Of a DNA stretch of 64,000 bases, positions 55,014 through 63,465 are shown piece after piece; positions within the stretch are counted from its first letter, which is position 1, and every line of letters begins with the position of its first letter. Both the position numbers and the translations under genes were made by a program. The DNA lies in NCBI GenBank assembly GCA_035411585.1, contig DAONTI010000020.1, forward strand, positions 1 to 64,000. The letters run 5' to 3'. The DNA comes from MWDV01 sp002070715 (GTDB taxonomy: Bacteria > Verrucomicrobiota > Verrucomicrobiia > Limisphaerales > MWDV01). The notes under the pieces were generated by a model that saw only the letters and a program-made list of their open reading frames with translations, ran no database searches and was not told the origin of the DNA.

Positions 55014-55247
55014 AAGGCGAAGCATAAAAGGGAACCCAAAAACCAGGAAAGCAGAAACGCGCGGAGCGACCGCCGGCGCGCGCCAGCTTACGGCGGAGAT
55101 ACCGAAGTAAGCCCACGGGTCAGGGAAGCAGATAGCGCAATCGCCGGGGTGGAACGGAGAACTGGGCAAAACGCAGGCCGGCGCGCCCCATCATTTCCCC
55201 GCCTTGGCGACGGGGAATACTCGCGCCATTTGACAACTACCGCGCGC

Positions 55248-55305
55248 ACCGGTTTCCCCGCGTCGGATTGCCCCACCGGCGGACGCCGGGCGTGCGGAAA
55301 CCGGT
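55248..55305. terminator. Long hairpin after the small lipoprotein gene
   Basis: A perfect 10-bp stem, 55248-55257 with 55296-55305 (ACCGGTTTCC/GGAAACCGGT), flanked by further GCGC pairing. It begins 9 nt after the end of the lipoprotein gene on the minus strand, so it may end that transcript. No U-tract. The remainder of the gap (55014-55247) shows nothing recognisable. Confidence 0.35.
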
Positions 55306-55313
55306 TGCGCGGG

Positions 55314-55433
55314 TCAGTCGTTCGGCACCCAGCCTTTGCCGGGGATAAATTCGCGGCTGCCGGAACTGGATTTGCAACCCGCCCCCGCCACCAGCACCGC
55401 CGCGAGGAATAACAACAGAACCATTTTCATCAT
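55314..55433 (-). CDS. 39-residue lipoprotein
   Basis: Starts at ATG 55433 (MMKMVLLLFLAAV), with two further in-frame Met codons close by. A hydrophobic core is followed by VAGAGC, a lipobox-like site with Cys20, then KSSSGSREFIPGKGWVPND to the stop. The mature lipopeptide would be only 20 residues. Tiny lipoproteins of this kind (with a GKGWVPN-type end) occur widely and usually without known function. The reading frame and the hairpin after it support reality. Confidence 0.65.
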   Translation of the reverse strand: MMKMVLLLFLAAVLVAGAGCKSSSGSREFIPGKGWVPND

Positions 55434-55483
55434 GACCGTAGTGTAATCCGGATTGTCAGCCGGGCAAGATTACGCAACATTGG

Positions 55484-56053
55484 ATGCACAAAATCATGCC
55501 GTCGCTGAAATATCTAAAGGGTCAGTTGCTGCTCGATAGCGGGCAGTTGACGGGAACCTTCTTTGCCCGCACGGTCATCCTCATCTGCCAGCACGATGCC
55601 GAGGGCGCCTTCGGCCTCGTCCTCAACCGTCCCACCGACCGCAAGGTGGCGGATGCCTTGGTCGCCAACCTGTCGGAGGAACTCAAGGCGCTGCCGCTGT
55701 TTGTGGGTGGGCCCGTGCAACCCGCCGCCATGAGTTTTCTCTATTCGGATAGTTTTCTGCCCGACGCCAACGTCATGGGCAATCTGAGCGTGGGCCATTC
55801 GCTGGATGAGTTGATGGACCTGGGTGAATCCTTCGCCCCGGATCGGCAGGTCCGGCTGTTTGCCGGCTACGCCGGCTGGGCGCCCGGTCAGTTGGAAAAT
55901 GAAATCAAACACCACGCCTGGCTGACCCATCCGGCGTCCTTGGATCTCGTTTTCTCCGCCGATCCCACCACCCTCTGGCCTGCCATCATGCGCCAGAAAG
56001 GCTGGCGCCAGGCGTTGCTGTCTCAAATCCCCGATGATCCCGGCTTGAATTGA
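55484..56053 (+). CDS. YqgE/AlgH family protein (UPF0301)
   Basis: 189 residues from the ATG at 55484; the ATG at 55496 is an alternative that fits the start LKYLKGQLLLDSG. Family features: GTFFARTVILICQHDAEGAFGLVLNRP, LFVGGPVQP, GYAGWAPGQLENEI and the end SQIPDDPGLN. Some members influence alginate or virulence genes in pseudomonads; the molecular role is unknown. Confidence 0.9.
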   Translation: MHKIMPSLKYLKGQLLLDSGQLTGTFFARTVILICQHDAEGAFGLVLNRPTDRKVADALVANLSEELKALPLFVGGPVQPAAMSFLYSDSFLPDANVMGNLSVGHSLDELMDLGESFAPDRQVRLFAGYAGWAPGQLENEIKHHAWLTHPASLDLVFSADPTTLWPAIMRQKGWRQALLSQIPDDPGLN

Positions 56054-56063
56054 CCCGGCGCGC

Positions 56064-58748
56064 CTATCGCTGGCGCAGCCGGTAGAAAGCGGGGCTGTTG
56101 GTCGCCGCGTCCGCCACCCAAAACTGCAAGCCTTCCGGCGGCAATGCCAGGTTGGTGGCCACCGCATGCCAATCATGCAAATTGGTCGAACGCTGGAGGT
56201 CGTAGCGATAGGCGGGCAACCCGACGAAGGTCAGCCCAACTTGATTGCTGGCCACAACCAAGTCTTGGAAAAAACCCTCCGCCACCCCCACCCAGATGAA
56301 CAACTCGGCGGTGGCCGTGCCGCCTTGACCATCGCTCACGGTGTAAGTCAGGCAATCATGGGCTCCCCCCGAACGGCCGGGCAACGGAGTGTAATGGATA
56401 TGGGTGGTATTGGTGACGACCGTTGCCCCCAGCCGGCTGGGCCCGATGGCAACCAAAGTGAGCGGGTCCCCGTCCGCGTCGTAGGTATGCGCCAGCAACT
56501 CGGCGATGGATAGGGATAATTCACCTCCCGGCGCCCGCCAGAAATGCGCGGCCCAGGCCTCCGGAGGATCGTTGACCGGCAGAACGGTCAGCGTGACCGT
56601 GCCCGTGGCCATCAACGTGCCATCCGTCACCACGTAACGGAAACTGGCCAACCCATGAAAATTCGTCGCCGGTTGGTAAAAAATGTTGGTGCCTTGAATC
56701 ACCGCCGTCCCGGTCGTGGGGTAGCCAACACTATGCAACCCCAACGGATCGCCATTCAAATCCACGTCGTTGACCAGCACCGGCAGCAGCCGCGGCGTGT
56801 CTTCGAGAACCACAAACGCGTCGTCCGCCGCCACCGGCCGCAGATTGAGCTGATGCGCCACCGCAAAAACTTCGCTCGCTTCCATGGCAAACCGGAAGAC
56901 CTGCAGGTCGTCCAGTTGTCCGGCAAAGAATTGATTGGGAAACTGATTGGCCCCCAGCAGCGTGGGGTTGCGGCTCGTTTTCTTGGCGGAGGCATCCACC
57001 GAACCGGCCAGCACGCCATTCGTGTAGAAGCGGCAGCCCTTCGTTGTGCCCGCTTGAAATGTCACTGCCACATGCTGCCATTGGCCGATCTGCAGTTTGG
57101 CGGGAACCGTATGATCCTTGATGCCCGGCGTGGTAAATCTCAATCCCGTGCCGCTCGTCTTGAACGCAAACGCATCGGATTCCCCCAGAATGCCGCGCTC
57201 CCCGGTCAGATCGGTGGGATAAATCCAGGCTGCAATCGTCAGCGTGTCGCCGAGTGACAGATTGGGCGCGAGCGCATGATCGTCCTCGCCATCCAACGCC
57301 AACGCCGTGCCGGTGTGTCCTGCCGCCCAGGTCGCGCCATTGAACAGGCGGGCGTGGTTGCCGTAACCGGCGGCATCAAACGCCGTGTCCCCCTGCCCTT
57401 CGTCGCACCGCCAGAGAGCCGCCAAAGGTCCCGGGGGCGGCGGCCACTCAATCACCGGAAGCAGCAAAGTCGTTTCCGCCCACGCGCCCGCTGCATCCGT
57501 CACCCGGACGATAAATTCGTTGGTACCCATGTCCCCGGATCGCGGCACCCCCGTCAACGCGCCGTCCGCCGCCACGTTGAGCCAATCCGGGCCGCTTCTT
57601 TTTTGGAAAGTCATTGTGTCCATCCAACGGGGATTCAGATCGAGCGCAAAATCCGCGAGGGTCCGATTGGTGTAGGCCATGTCCACGCCCGCCGGAGAAA
57701 AACGGAGCGGATTGGCAACAAACTGGGGCGGAGTATTTGAGAGGGGCGGCCAGGCGAACACGTTTTCCAGGAAATCCCCCGCCGCCGCGCCGTTCGTGAC
57801 CACATATCCCTCCACAGTTCGATTGCTGGTCAACACGGTGTCCTCTCCCACCACCGAGGCGTACAATCCCCACCATTCGGAAGCGTACCCGTCAAAACCA
57901 CTTCCCGAAGTGTAAACGGAGGAAACGTCAATGCTCGTGTGAGCGCCTTGGGAGACGTGCCTATCCAAGCCGAGATTGGCCACCTGCCGTGGCGAGGCGT
58001 TGGTGCCATCGAGGGGAATGGTCCGTTCCTCTCCGCCGGTATGAAACAGCGCCTTCTCCGGCCACAAATGCAGATACAACTTGCCCGCCTGCCACGGCGG
58101 CAGCCCCGCCAGGTTCGGGGCCGTGGCCGTGGGGTCCGCCGCCACAAAAAACGCGTTTGTCACCGCGATACAGGTCGCAATGTGATTGTCGTGGCCGTAT
58201 TCCCCCCGCGCATCGTGGGTGACAATGATGTCCGGACGGTAGCGCCGGATTTGCTCGGCCACATAATTGATGGCGCGTTGGCGGCCCTCGGCGACGTCGT
58301 TGGTGCCGTTCAAACCAGTGGGCCCCTGCCCCGCGCCATCGGCCCACCAATCCCAGGTCAGATCAATCTTGTTCGGGTAGGGATTGGTGGCCAGCGAGCC
58401 GGAGGGAATATCCTTGAACCGGAGGAACAACGGTTCGTAACGGAAACCGTAAATCCACGCGGCTTCGCGCAATTCCTGCTCGCGCGTGAGCATCATCTGG
58501 GGCCCGCGCCAGTCGCCGCTGGTCATGGAAAGCAGCAGGGCCGGCGTGCGGACAACAAGGTTGTAATACGGCATCGTTCCCCCGAAGAAAATCCCTTCGT
58601 CGTCCGGATGCGCGTTGACGAACAACACCGTGATTTTGTCCGGCGGCGACTGCCAATCGTGCGCGCCCGCCGTCAATGCCACGACCAGCCACCCGATCAT
58701 CCCGATAAAAGGCACGCGGGCGACCCGTAATGAGGAAGCGAATGACAC
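56064..58748 (-). CDS. Secreted PIG-L deacetylase with LamG and cadherin-like modules
   Basis: 894 residues. Start taken as the GTG at 58748, giving an Arg-containing signal peptide (VARVPFIGMIGWLVVALTAGAHD); an internal ATG is at 58700. The PIG-L/LmbE domain (about 40-330) has the AHPDDEG metal motif at 46-52 and THDARGEYGHDNH. It is followed by a putative Ig-like domain (FALDLNPRWMDTMTF), a LamG/concanavalin domain (ALWRCDEGQGDTAFDAAG ... LDDLQVFRFA) and two cadherin-like repeats with NDPPEAWA-type ends. The catalytic role is N-acetyl-sugar deacetylation, perhaps on extracellular glycans; the substrate is unknown. Confidence 0.9.
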   Translation of the reverse strand: MSFASSLRVARVPFIGMIGWLVVALTAGAHDWQSPPDKITVLFVNAHPDDEGIFFGGTMPYYNLVVRTPALLLSMTSGDWRGPQMMLTREQELREAAWIYGFRYEPLFLRFKDIPSGSLATNPYPNKIDLTWDWWADGAGQGPTGLNGTNDVAEGRQRAINYVAEQIRRYRPDIIVTHDARGEYGHDNHIATCIAVTNAFFVAADPTATAPNLAGLPPWQAGKLYLHLWPEKALFHTGGEERTIPLDGTNASPRQVANLGLDRHVSQGAHTSIDVSSVYTSGSGFDGYASEWWGLYASVVGEDTVLTSNRTVEGYVVTNGAAAGDFLENVFAWPPLSNTPPQFVANPLRFSPAGVDMAYTNRTLADFALDLNPRWMDTMTFQKRSGPDWLNVAADGALTGVPRSGDMGTNEFIVRVTDAAGAWAETTLLLPVIEWPPPPGPLAALWRCDEGQGDTAFDAAGYGNHARLFNGATWAAGHTGTALALDGEDDHALAPNLSLGDTLTIAAWIYPTDLTGERGILGESDAFAFKTSGTGLRFTTPGIKDHTVPAKLQIGQWQHVAVTFQAGTTKGCRFYTNGVLAGSVDASAKKTSRNPTLLGANQFPNQFFAGQLDDLQVFRFAMEASEVFAVAHQLNLRPVAADDAFVVLEDTPRLLPVLVNDVDLNGDPLGLHSVGYPTTGTAVIQGTNIFYQPATNFHGLASFRYVVTDGTLMATGTVTLTVLPVNDPPEAWAAHFWRAPGGELSLSIAELLAHTYDADGDPLTLVAIGPSRLGATVVTNTTHIHYTPLPGRSGGAHDCLTYTVSDGQGGTATAELFIWVGVAEGFFQDLVVASNQVGLTFVGLPAYRYDLQRSTNLHDWHAVATNLALPPEGLQFWVADAATNSPAFYRLRQR

Positions 58749-58762
58749 GGTTGACCAATAGC

Positions 58763-59233
58763 TCAGGAAGGGGAACTCACTTCAGTTGCCGGCGTGCCGT
58801 CAGCTGAACGTAGATGCCGGAAATGACGCGCGACCCAGAACAGATAGAACGGCGTCACTATCCAGTAATGCAGGGCCAATAATACGCATCCCAACCACAT
58901 CATCAGCCCGGGGCGCACCCGGTCCAGGATGCTGCTGCGAAAAACCTCGCCGATGGAAAACGCATTAACATACGGCATCAAGTTGTTGTAGGGCCCCACC
59001 GCCGTGCCGCAATGAGGACAGAACCATGCCCCGGGAGACTGGGTGATGGAGCAACGCAGACAGGTCGGCGGGGTGGCCGGATCTTGCATCAGGACCTCGA
59101 TTTCTTCCGCCCAAGGGTCCGGGGTCGCCGGGGCGGCCCGCACCCAATGCGCCAAGCAGCGGATAAATCCGAAGGTGATCAAGAGAACACCACTCGCCAA
59201 TAATCCGTCGAGATGGTCCAACTCCATCCGCAT
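58763..59233 (-). CDS. Zinc-ribbon membrane protein
   Basis: About 156 residues from the ATG at 59233 (alternative 59227). An N-terminal membrane helix (LLASGVLLITFGFIRCLA), a zinc-ribbon with two Cys pairs (CLRCSITQSPGAWFCPHCG), then two C-terminal membrane segments (MMWLGCVLLALHYWI, FYLFWVARHFRHL). No known family. It ends 15 bp before the start of the PIG-L gene, so they may be cotranscribed. Confidence 0.78.
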   Translation of the reverse strand: MRMELDHLDGLLASGVLLITFGFIRCLAHWVRAAPATPDPWAEEIEVLMQDPATPPTCLRCSITQSPGAWFCPHCGTAVGPYNNLMPYVNAFSIGEVFRSSILDRVRPGLMMWLGCVLLALHYWIVTPFYLFWVARHFRHLRSADGTPATEVSSPS

Positions 59234-59415
59234 TCGGAAAGAGAATACCCCATCGCCGCCGGTCGGTAAAGCGGAATGTATCCGCCTGACGGGGCGTCTC
59301 CGGCGCAAGCCCATGACTGAAACCGGGGGCCAACCCGCCGCGCGTCGGGAAAGAGAAACGCCGGTGGATTCAATTTCGGTTTTCGGATGACGGGCGCTCT
59401 GTGTAGCCTCCGCCC

Positions 59416-60819
59416 ATGCTCAACTACATCTGGCTCGCTCTGGTGGTCGGGGCCGTGATCATCGGTGGGTGGACCAACCAGTTGAAGGAAGTCACCGACC
59501 GCAGTCTGGAGATGGCCAAATATGCCGTGGTGGACATTGCCCTGCCGCTGGTCGGGATCATGGCGCTGTGGCTCGGCATCATGCGGTTGGCCGAACGCGC
59601 CGGATTGGTGGCGTTGCTCGCGCGTCTGTTGCGGCCGCTGTTGCGCCGGTTGTTCGCCGACGTGCCGCCCGATCACCCCGCCATGGGGTCCATGTTGATG
59701 AACATGGCCGCCAACATCCTGGGCCTGGGCAATGCGGCCACCCCGCTCGGACTGCGCGCCATGGCGGATCTAGAAACCCTTAATCCGCGTCCGGGCACCG
59801 CCACGAACGCCATGTGTACCTTCCTCGCCATCAACACCGGCTCGATTCAACTCATCCCCGTGACCGCCATCGCCATTCTGGCGGCGAACCAGTCGGTCAA
59901 TCCCACCGCCATTGTGGGCACCGCGTTGATCGCGACGGCGTGCGGCGCGACCTGGGCCGTTACCACAGCCAAGGTGCTCGAAAAATTGCCGTGGTTCCGT
60001 CTGCCGTCCCTGCCCGCCCCGCCTTCCGATCCCTCCGGCGATACAGCAGCGGAGACCGAAAGCGAAACCGAAAAGACCGCCAACAATCGCCAACAGACGT
60101 CGCCAGCCCAACCAGAGAACCGGCAGGCCGTCGTCAAGGAAGCCGCCTCGTTGCAGCCCTTGTCTGCGTGGCGGATGACGGTGTTGGTGGTGTTTCTACT
60201 GTTTTTCGCCGGGCTGTTTGTCTATCTGGCTTTCCCCGGAGTCTTCGGGCGGGAACTGTCGGAAGCGGCCGCCAGTCAGACGGTCTTTGTGCGAGTGGTG
60301 GGCGCCATCTCCCTGCTGTCAGTGCCCTTCATGCTTTCCATTTTTCCGCTCTACGCGGCGCTGCGGGGCGTGAAAATTTACGAAGAATTCGTGGACGGCG
60401 CGAAAGAAGGCTTTGAAGTGGCGGTTCGCATTATCCCCTACCTGGTGGCCATTCTGGTGGCCATAGGCATGTTCCGCGCCGCAGGGGGGATAGATTTATT
60501 GAGCCGGGCCCTCGCGCCGGCGTTGCAGGCGGTTGGCTTTCCCACCGATCTGCTGCCGTTGGTGCTGATGCGTCCTTTGAGCGGCAGCGGCACGCTGGGC
60601 ATTTTCACCGAGCTGGTGAAGCAATTCGGGCCCGACAGCCTGATCGCGCGGATGGGCGGCACCATCTTTGGGAGCACAGAAACGACCTTTTACGTGCTGG
60701 CGGTGTACTTCGGGTCCGTAGGCATCAAACGCACCCGCCACGCCGTGCTGACCGGTTTGAGCACGGATTTGGTGGCCGTGGTGGTGGCCATCATCGTCTG
60801 CCGGTTGATGTTCGGCTGA
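59416..60819 (+). CDS. SpmA-SpmB fusion (nucleoside-recognition/Gate family) membrane protein
   Basis: 467 residues. N-terminal half (1-205) is SpmA-like: MAKYAVVDIALPLVGIMALWLGIMR, PAMGSMLMNMAANILGLGNAATPLG, AMCTFLAINTGSIQLIP. A Glu/Gln-rich linker (about 205-250) joins it to an SpmB-like half (250-467): YEEFVDGAKEGFEVAVRIIPYLVAILVAIGMFR, MRPLSGSGTLG and GTIFGSTETTFYVLAVYFGSVG. Both are separate spore-maturation proteins in Bacillus; their biochemical role is unknown. The fusion in one gene suggests they form one complex. Confidence 0.92.
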   Translation: MLNYIWLALVVGAVIIGGWTNQLKEVTDRSLEMAKYAVVDIALPLVGIMALWLGIMRLAERAGLVALLARLLRPLLRRLFADVPPDHPAMGSMLMNMAANILGLGNAATPLGLRAMADLETLNPRPGTATNAMCTFLAINTGSIQLIPVTAIAILAANQSVNPTAIVGTALIATACGATWAVTTAKVLEKLPWFRLPSLPAPPSDPSGDTAAETESETEKTANNRQQTSPAQPENRQAVVKEAASLQPLSAWRMTVLVVFLLFFAGLFVYLAFPGVFGRELSEAAASQTVFVRVVGAISLLSVPFMLSIFPLYAALRGVKIYEEFVDGAKEGFEVAVRIIPYLVAILVAIGMFRAAGGIDLLSRALAPALQAVGFPTDLLPLVLMRPLSGSGTLGIFTELVKQFGPDSLIARMGGTIFGSTETTFYVLAVYFGSVGIKRTRHAVLTGLSTDLVAVVVAIIVCRLMFG

Positions 60820-60842
60820 ACCGCCCGGCGACCCGGGGAGTG

Positions 60843-61427
60843 TTATTCTTTTTCGTACACCAACACCCGGGCGGGCGGCACGTTGAGCCAGACGACGTCC
60901 GAATGAATGATCCGGAAAGCCGTCCGCTCCGGCGGCTGACCGTTGCGGAGGTGATAGGTGTATTGAATCCAGCGTCCCGCGGGCGGCAACAACGCATGGA
61001 TTTGCCGGGCGATGGAGGCGGTGTCCGCCGCAGAAAAATGTCGCAACGGCAGGCTGGAAACCACCGTGCCGATCCCCTCGCCCACGCCCAACGCCCGATG
61101 CGTCAGGGTGAACAGTTCCCGGGCGTCGCCCTGGATGATCCGGGCACGGGGAAACCGGCCCCGCAAGAGGGCCGCCAGCGCCGGGGTGGTTTCAATGGCC
61201 AGCAATTGTTCCGGCGCAATGCCCCGGTCAAACAAAGCCTCGGTCACCGCCCCCGTGCCGGGCCCCAGTTCCAACACACAATTCCCCATCGCCGGCAGCG
61301 GCGCCCAGTCGGCCAGAACGCGGGCAAGCCGCTGCGAACTGGGCGCGATGGCCCCGATGCACTTGGGCGCATGGAACCATTGTTCCAGCAACACCGGTGT
61401 ATCCAACAGTTTGCTTAAAAAACTCAT
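60843..61427 (-). CDS. PmtA-like SAM-dependent methyltransferase
   Basis: 194 residues. It begins WFHAPKCIGAIAPSSQRLAR, typical of phospholipid N-methyltransferases of the PmtA type that are related to rRNA dimethylases. SAM motif I is LELGPGTGAVTEAL, with IETTPALAALL and IQGDARELF. It ends with VWLNVPPARVLVYEK. Probably methylates phosphatidylethanolamine at the membrane surface, but the lipid target is inferred. Last gene of a minus-strand run after pyrB. Confidence 0.75.
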   Translation of the reverse strand: MSFLSKLLDTPVLLEQWFHAPKCIGAIAPSSQRLARVLADWAPLPAMGNCVLELGPGTGAVTEALFDRGIAPEQLLAIETTPALAALLRGRFPRARIIQGDARELFTLTHRALGVGEGIGTVVSSLPLRHFSAADTASIARQIHALLPPAGRWIQYTYHLRNGQPPERTAFRIIHSDVVWLNVPPARVLVYEKE

Positions 61428-61438
61428 GCTAGATTCGC

Positions 61439-61461
61439 GCCGCCGACCGGTGGCCGGCGGC
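61439..61461. terminator. Hairpin between pyrB and the methyltransferase gene
   Basis: A perfect 7-bp stem GCCGCCG/CGGCGGC (61439-61445 with 61455-61461) and 9-nt loop, 50 bp after the pyrB stop on the minus strand. It may attenuate readthrough into the methyltransferase gene. No U-tract. Confidence 0.3.
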
Positions 61462-61511
61462 TTCGCGCGCCCCGCTTAAAGAAAATCCAAGGAAACACAG
61501 GTCGGAGAATT

Positions 61512-62453
61512 TCAGCCCTCGATCTCTTGCGGCCCTTTGCCGCCGTTGACAAGGAACAACGCGGCCATGCGCACCGCCAAGCCGTTGGTGACCTGCTCCA
61601 AGATCACTGAGCGACCGCTGTCGGCGATGTCGCTGTCAATTTCCACGCCGCGATTGATCGGGCCGGGATGCATAATCAGGGCGTCGGGCTTGGTCATGGC
61701 CAGGCGGGTCTGATTAAGCCCAAACAAGGTCGTGTATTCGTTGATGCCGGGGAACATCGTCTTGCGCTGGCGTTCATGTTGAATGCGCAGGAGGTTGATC
61801 ACATCCGCCTCCCGGATGGCTTCCTCGACGTTGTACGTCACGCGACAACCCATTTGTTCAAACGTGCGCGGAACGAGGGTGGAAGGCCCGCACAACGTGA
61901 CGTTCGCCCCGAGTTTGGTCAACGCCCAGATATCCGAGCGCGCCACCCGGCTGTAGAGGACATCGCCCAGAATCGTCACGTTCAACCCGGCCACGCGGCC
62001 TTTTTTCTCGCGAATGGTGAAGGTGTCCAGAAGGGCTTGGGTGGGATGCTCGTGCGCGCCGTCCCCGGCGTTGATGACGTGGGCGTCGAGCACGCGCGAC
62101 AAAAAATGCGGCGCGCCAGCGGCGGTGTGGCGCATGACGATGAAATCCACATTCAACGCCTCCAGATTGCGCGCGGTGTCTTTGAGGGTTTCCCCCTTTT
62201 TCAAGGACGAGGCTTCGGCGGTGAAATTGATGATGTCGGCGGAGAGCCGCTGCTCGGAAAGTTCAAAACTGGTGCGGGTGCGGGTGGACGGCTCCACGAA
62301 CAGGTTGACGACGGTTTTGCCCCGGAGCGCGGGCACTTTCTTGATGGTCCGCTCGCCCACCGCCTTGAAGGCCCGGGCGGTGTCCAGAACCGTGTTGATT
62401 TCCTCGACGGTGAGGGATTCGATGTCCAAGAGGTGTTGACGGGTCCAGCTCAT
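61512..62453 (-). CDS. pyrB: Aspartate carbamoyltransferase catalytic subunit
   Basis: 313 residues. Carbamoyl phosphate and aspartate to carbamoyl aspartate in pyrimidine synthesis. The STRTRTSFE motif (56-64) binds carbamoyl phosphate. HPTQALLDTFTI, VTILGDVLYSRVARS and MHPGPINRGVEID are also visible. It overlaps pyrR by 4 bp (ATGA), so both are translated together. No pyrI regulatory subunit or dihydroorotase gene follows here. Confidence 0.96.
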   Translation of the reverse strand: MSWTRQHLLDIESLTVEEINTVLDTARAFKAVGERTIKKVPALRGKTVVNLFVEPSTRTRTSFELSEQRLSADIINFTAEASSLKKGETLKDTARNLEALNVDFIVMRHTAAGAPHFLSRVLDAHVINAGDGAHEHPTQALLDTFTIREKKGRVAGLNVTILGDVLYSRVARSDIWALTKLGANVTLCGPSTLVPRTFEQMGCRVTYNVEEAIREADVINLLRIQHERQRKTMFPGINEYTTLFGLNQTRLAMTKPDALIMHPGPINRGVEIDSDIADSGRSVILEQVTNGLAVRMAALFLVNGGKGPQEIEG

Positions 62454-62983
62454 GGTTTTTGGAGCACGACGGAATCCGCCGCGCCAGTTTCACTGAAGTT
62501 GACACGAACGACTTCGGCATGCGCGGTGGGCACATTTTTGCCGACGAAATCCGCCTTGATGGGCAATTCCCGGTGGCCACGGTCAATGAGCACCGCCAGT
62601 TGAATGCGCTGGGGCCGGCCAAAATCATTGAGGGCGTCCATGGCCGCGCGAATCGTCCGTCCGCTGAACAACACGTCATCCACCAACACGACCGTTTTTC
62701 CGGTGACATCGAAGGGAATCAGCGTCGGTTGCAATCGGGGCGCAACCCGGTGATTCAAATCATCGCGGTGCAAACTGACGTCCAGCGCCCCGGTCGGCAC
62801 GGGATGGGCCCAAAGCCCGGTGAGGATTTCCTGAAGGCGTTGGGCCAGCAAGACGCCGCCCCGTTGGATGCCGACAATGGCCACCGCCGCCGAGTCTTCA
62901 TTCGACTCGGCCACTTCGTGCGCAATCCGCGTGAGCGCCCGCTGGATGGCTGGGGCATTGAGGAGCGTGATGGTGTCAGACAT
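62450..62983 (-). CDS. pyrR: PyrR bifunctional regulator / uracil phosphoribosyltransferase
   Basis: 177 residues from the ATG at 62983 (MSDTITLLNAPAI). PRPP-binding motif VVLVDDVLFSGRT at 98-110; IVGIQRGGVLLAQRL and DVSLHRDDL precede it. In Firmicutes PyrR binds UMP-sensitive anti-antiterminator RNA in pyr leaders and has UPRTase activity. Here it leads the pyrR-pyrB unit, suggesting local feedback. I could not pick out a PyrR-binding stem-loop in the 120 bp upstream. Confidence 0.94.
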   Translation of the reverse strand: MSDTITLLNAPAIQRALTRIAHEVAESNEDSAAVAIVGIQRGGVLLAQRLQEILTGLWAHPVPTGALDVSLHRDDLNHRVAPRLQPTLIPFDVTGKTVVLVDDVLFSGRTIRAAMDALNDFGRPQRIQLAVLIDRGHRELPIKADFVGKNVPTAHAEVVRVNFSETGAADSVVLQKP

Positions 62984-63103
62984 AGAAAGAACAAATCGGT
63001 CCAGGTCGGTCATCCCTCTGGTTTAAGCTTGGCTTCATGATTTCCTTGGGGATCCCCGTCGGATTCGAGAAGAGATTCGAGGCGGCGTTTACAGGGTTGC
63101 GGG

Positions 63104-63328
63104 TTAATTGTCCGCCGAGGCGCGGGCTTGTCGCGCCCGCCGCCAGGCGGCGCGATGTTTGACAATCCAGTCCGTCAGCGCCCGTTCGAACCCGATATCG
63201 TGACCGGCCTTTTCGGATTCGATCCATTTGTGCTTGAGGATTTCCTCCCGTTCGGCCTGAAATTCTTGGTAAAGCGACGATCGGCGAACTAACTCGCTGC
63301 CGCTCAAGTATTTCGTGTCATCCGCCAT
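63104..63328 (-). CDS. Small conserved-looking protein of unknown function
   Basis: 74 residues from the ATG at 63328 (MADDTKYLSGSELVRRSSLY). Highly charged and helical: QEFQAEREEILKHKWIESEKAGHDIGFERALTDWIVKHR, with basic residues concentrated near the end (AAWRRARQARAS). The phrase KHKWIESEKAG..IGFERAL..W is one I recall from many PVC genomes as a short uncharacterised protein beside unrelated genes. No function can be assigned. It lies between mrp and pyrR. Confidence 0.7.
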   Translation of the reverse strand: MADDTKYLSGSELVRRSSLYQEFQAEREEILKHKWIESEKAGHDIGFERALTDWIVKHRAAWRRARQARASADN

Positions 63329-63465
63329 AGGACCCATTCCATCTTGGTTTGCTGCCAACCCTAATTTCACGCCCCACCGTTGACAAGCGAAAGCTACGCC
63401 AAGGCATCCCGGAGGGCAAAGATTTCCGCTCCGTCACCGCCTGGCCACCGTCCGGCGCAACCGCT

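Noticed and set aside
62984..63103. A PyrR-binding attenuator upstream of pyrR
   Set aside because: No clear conserved anti-antiterminator stem-loop or U-tract terminator was seen in the 120 bp.
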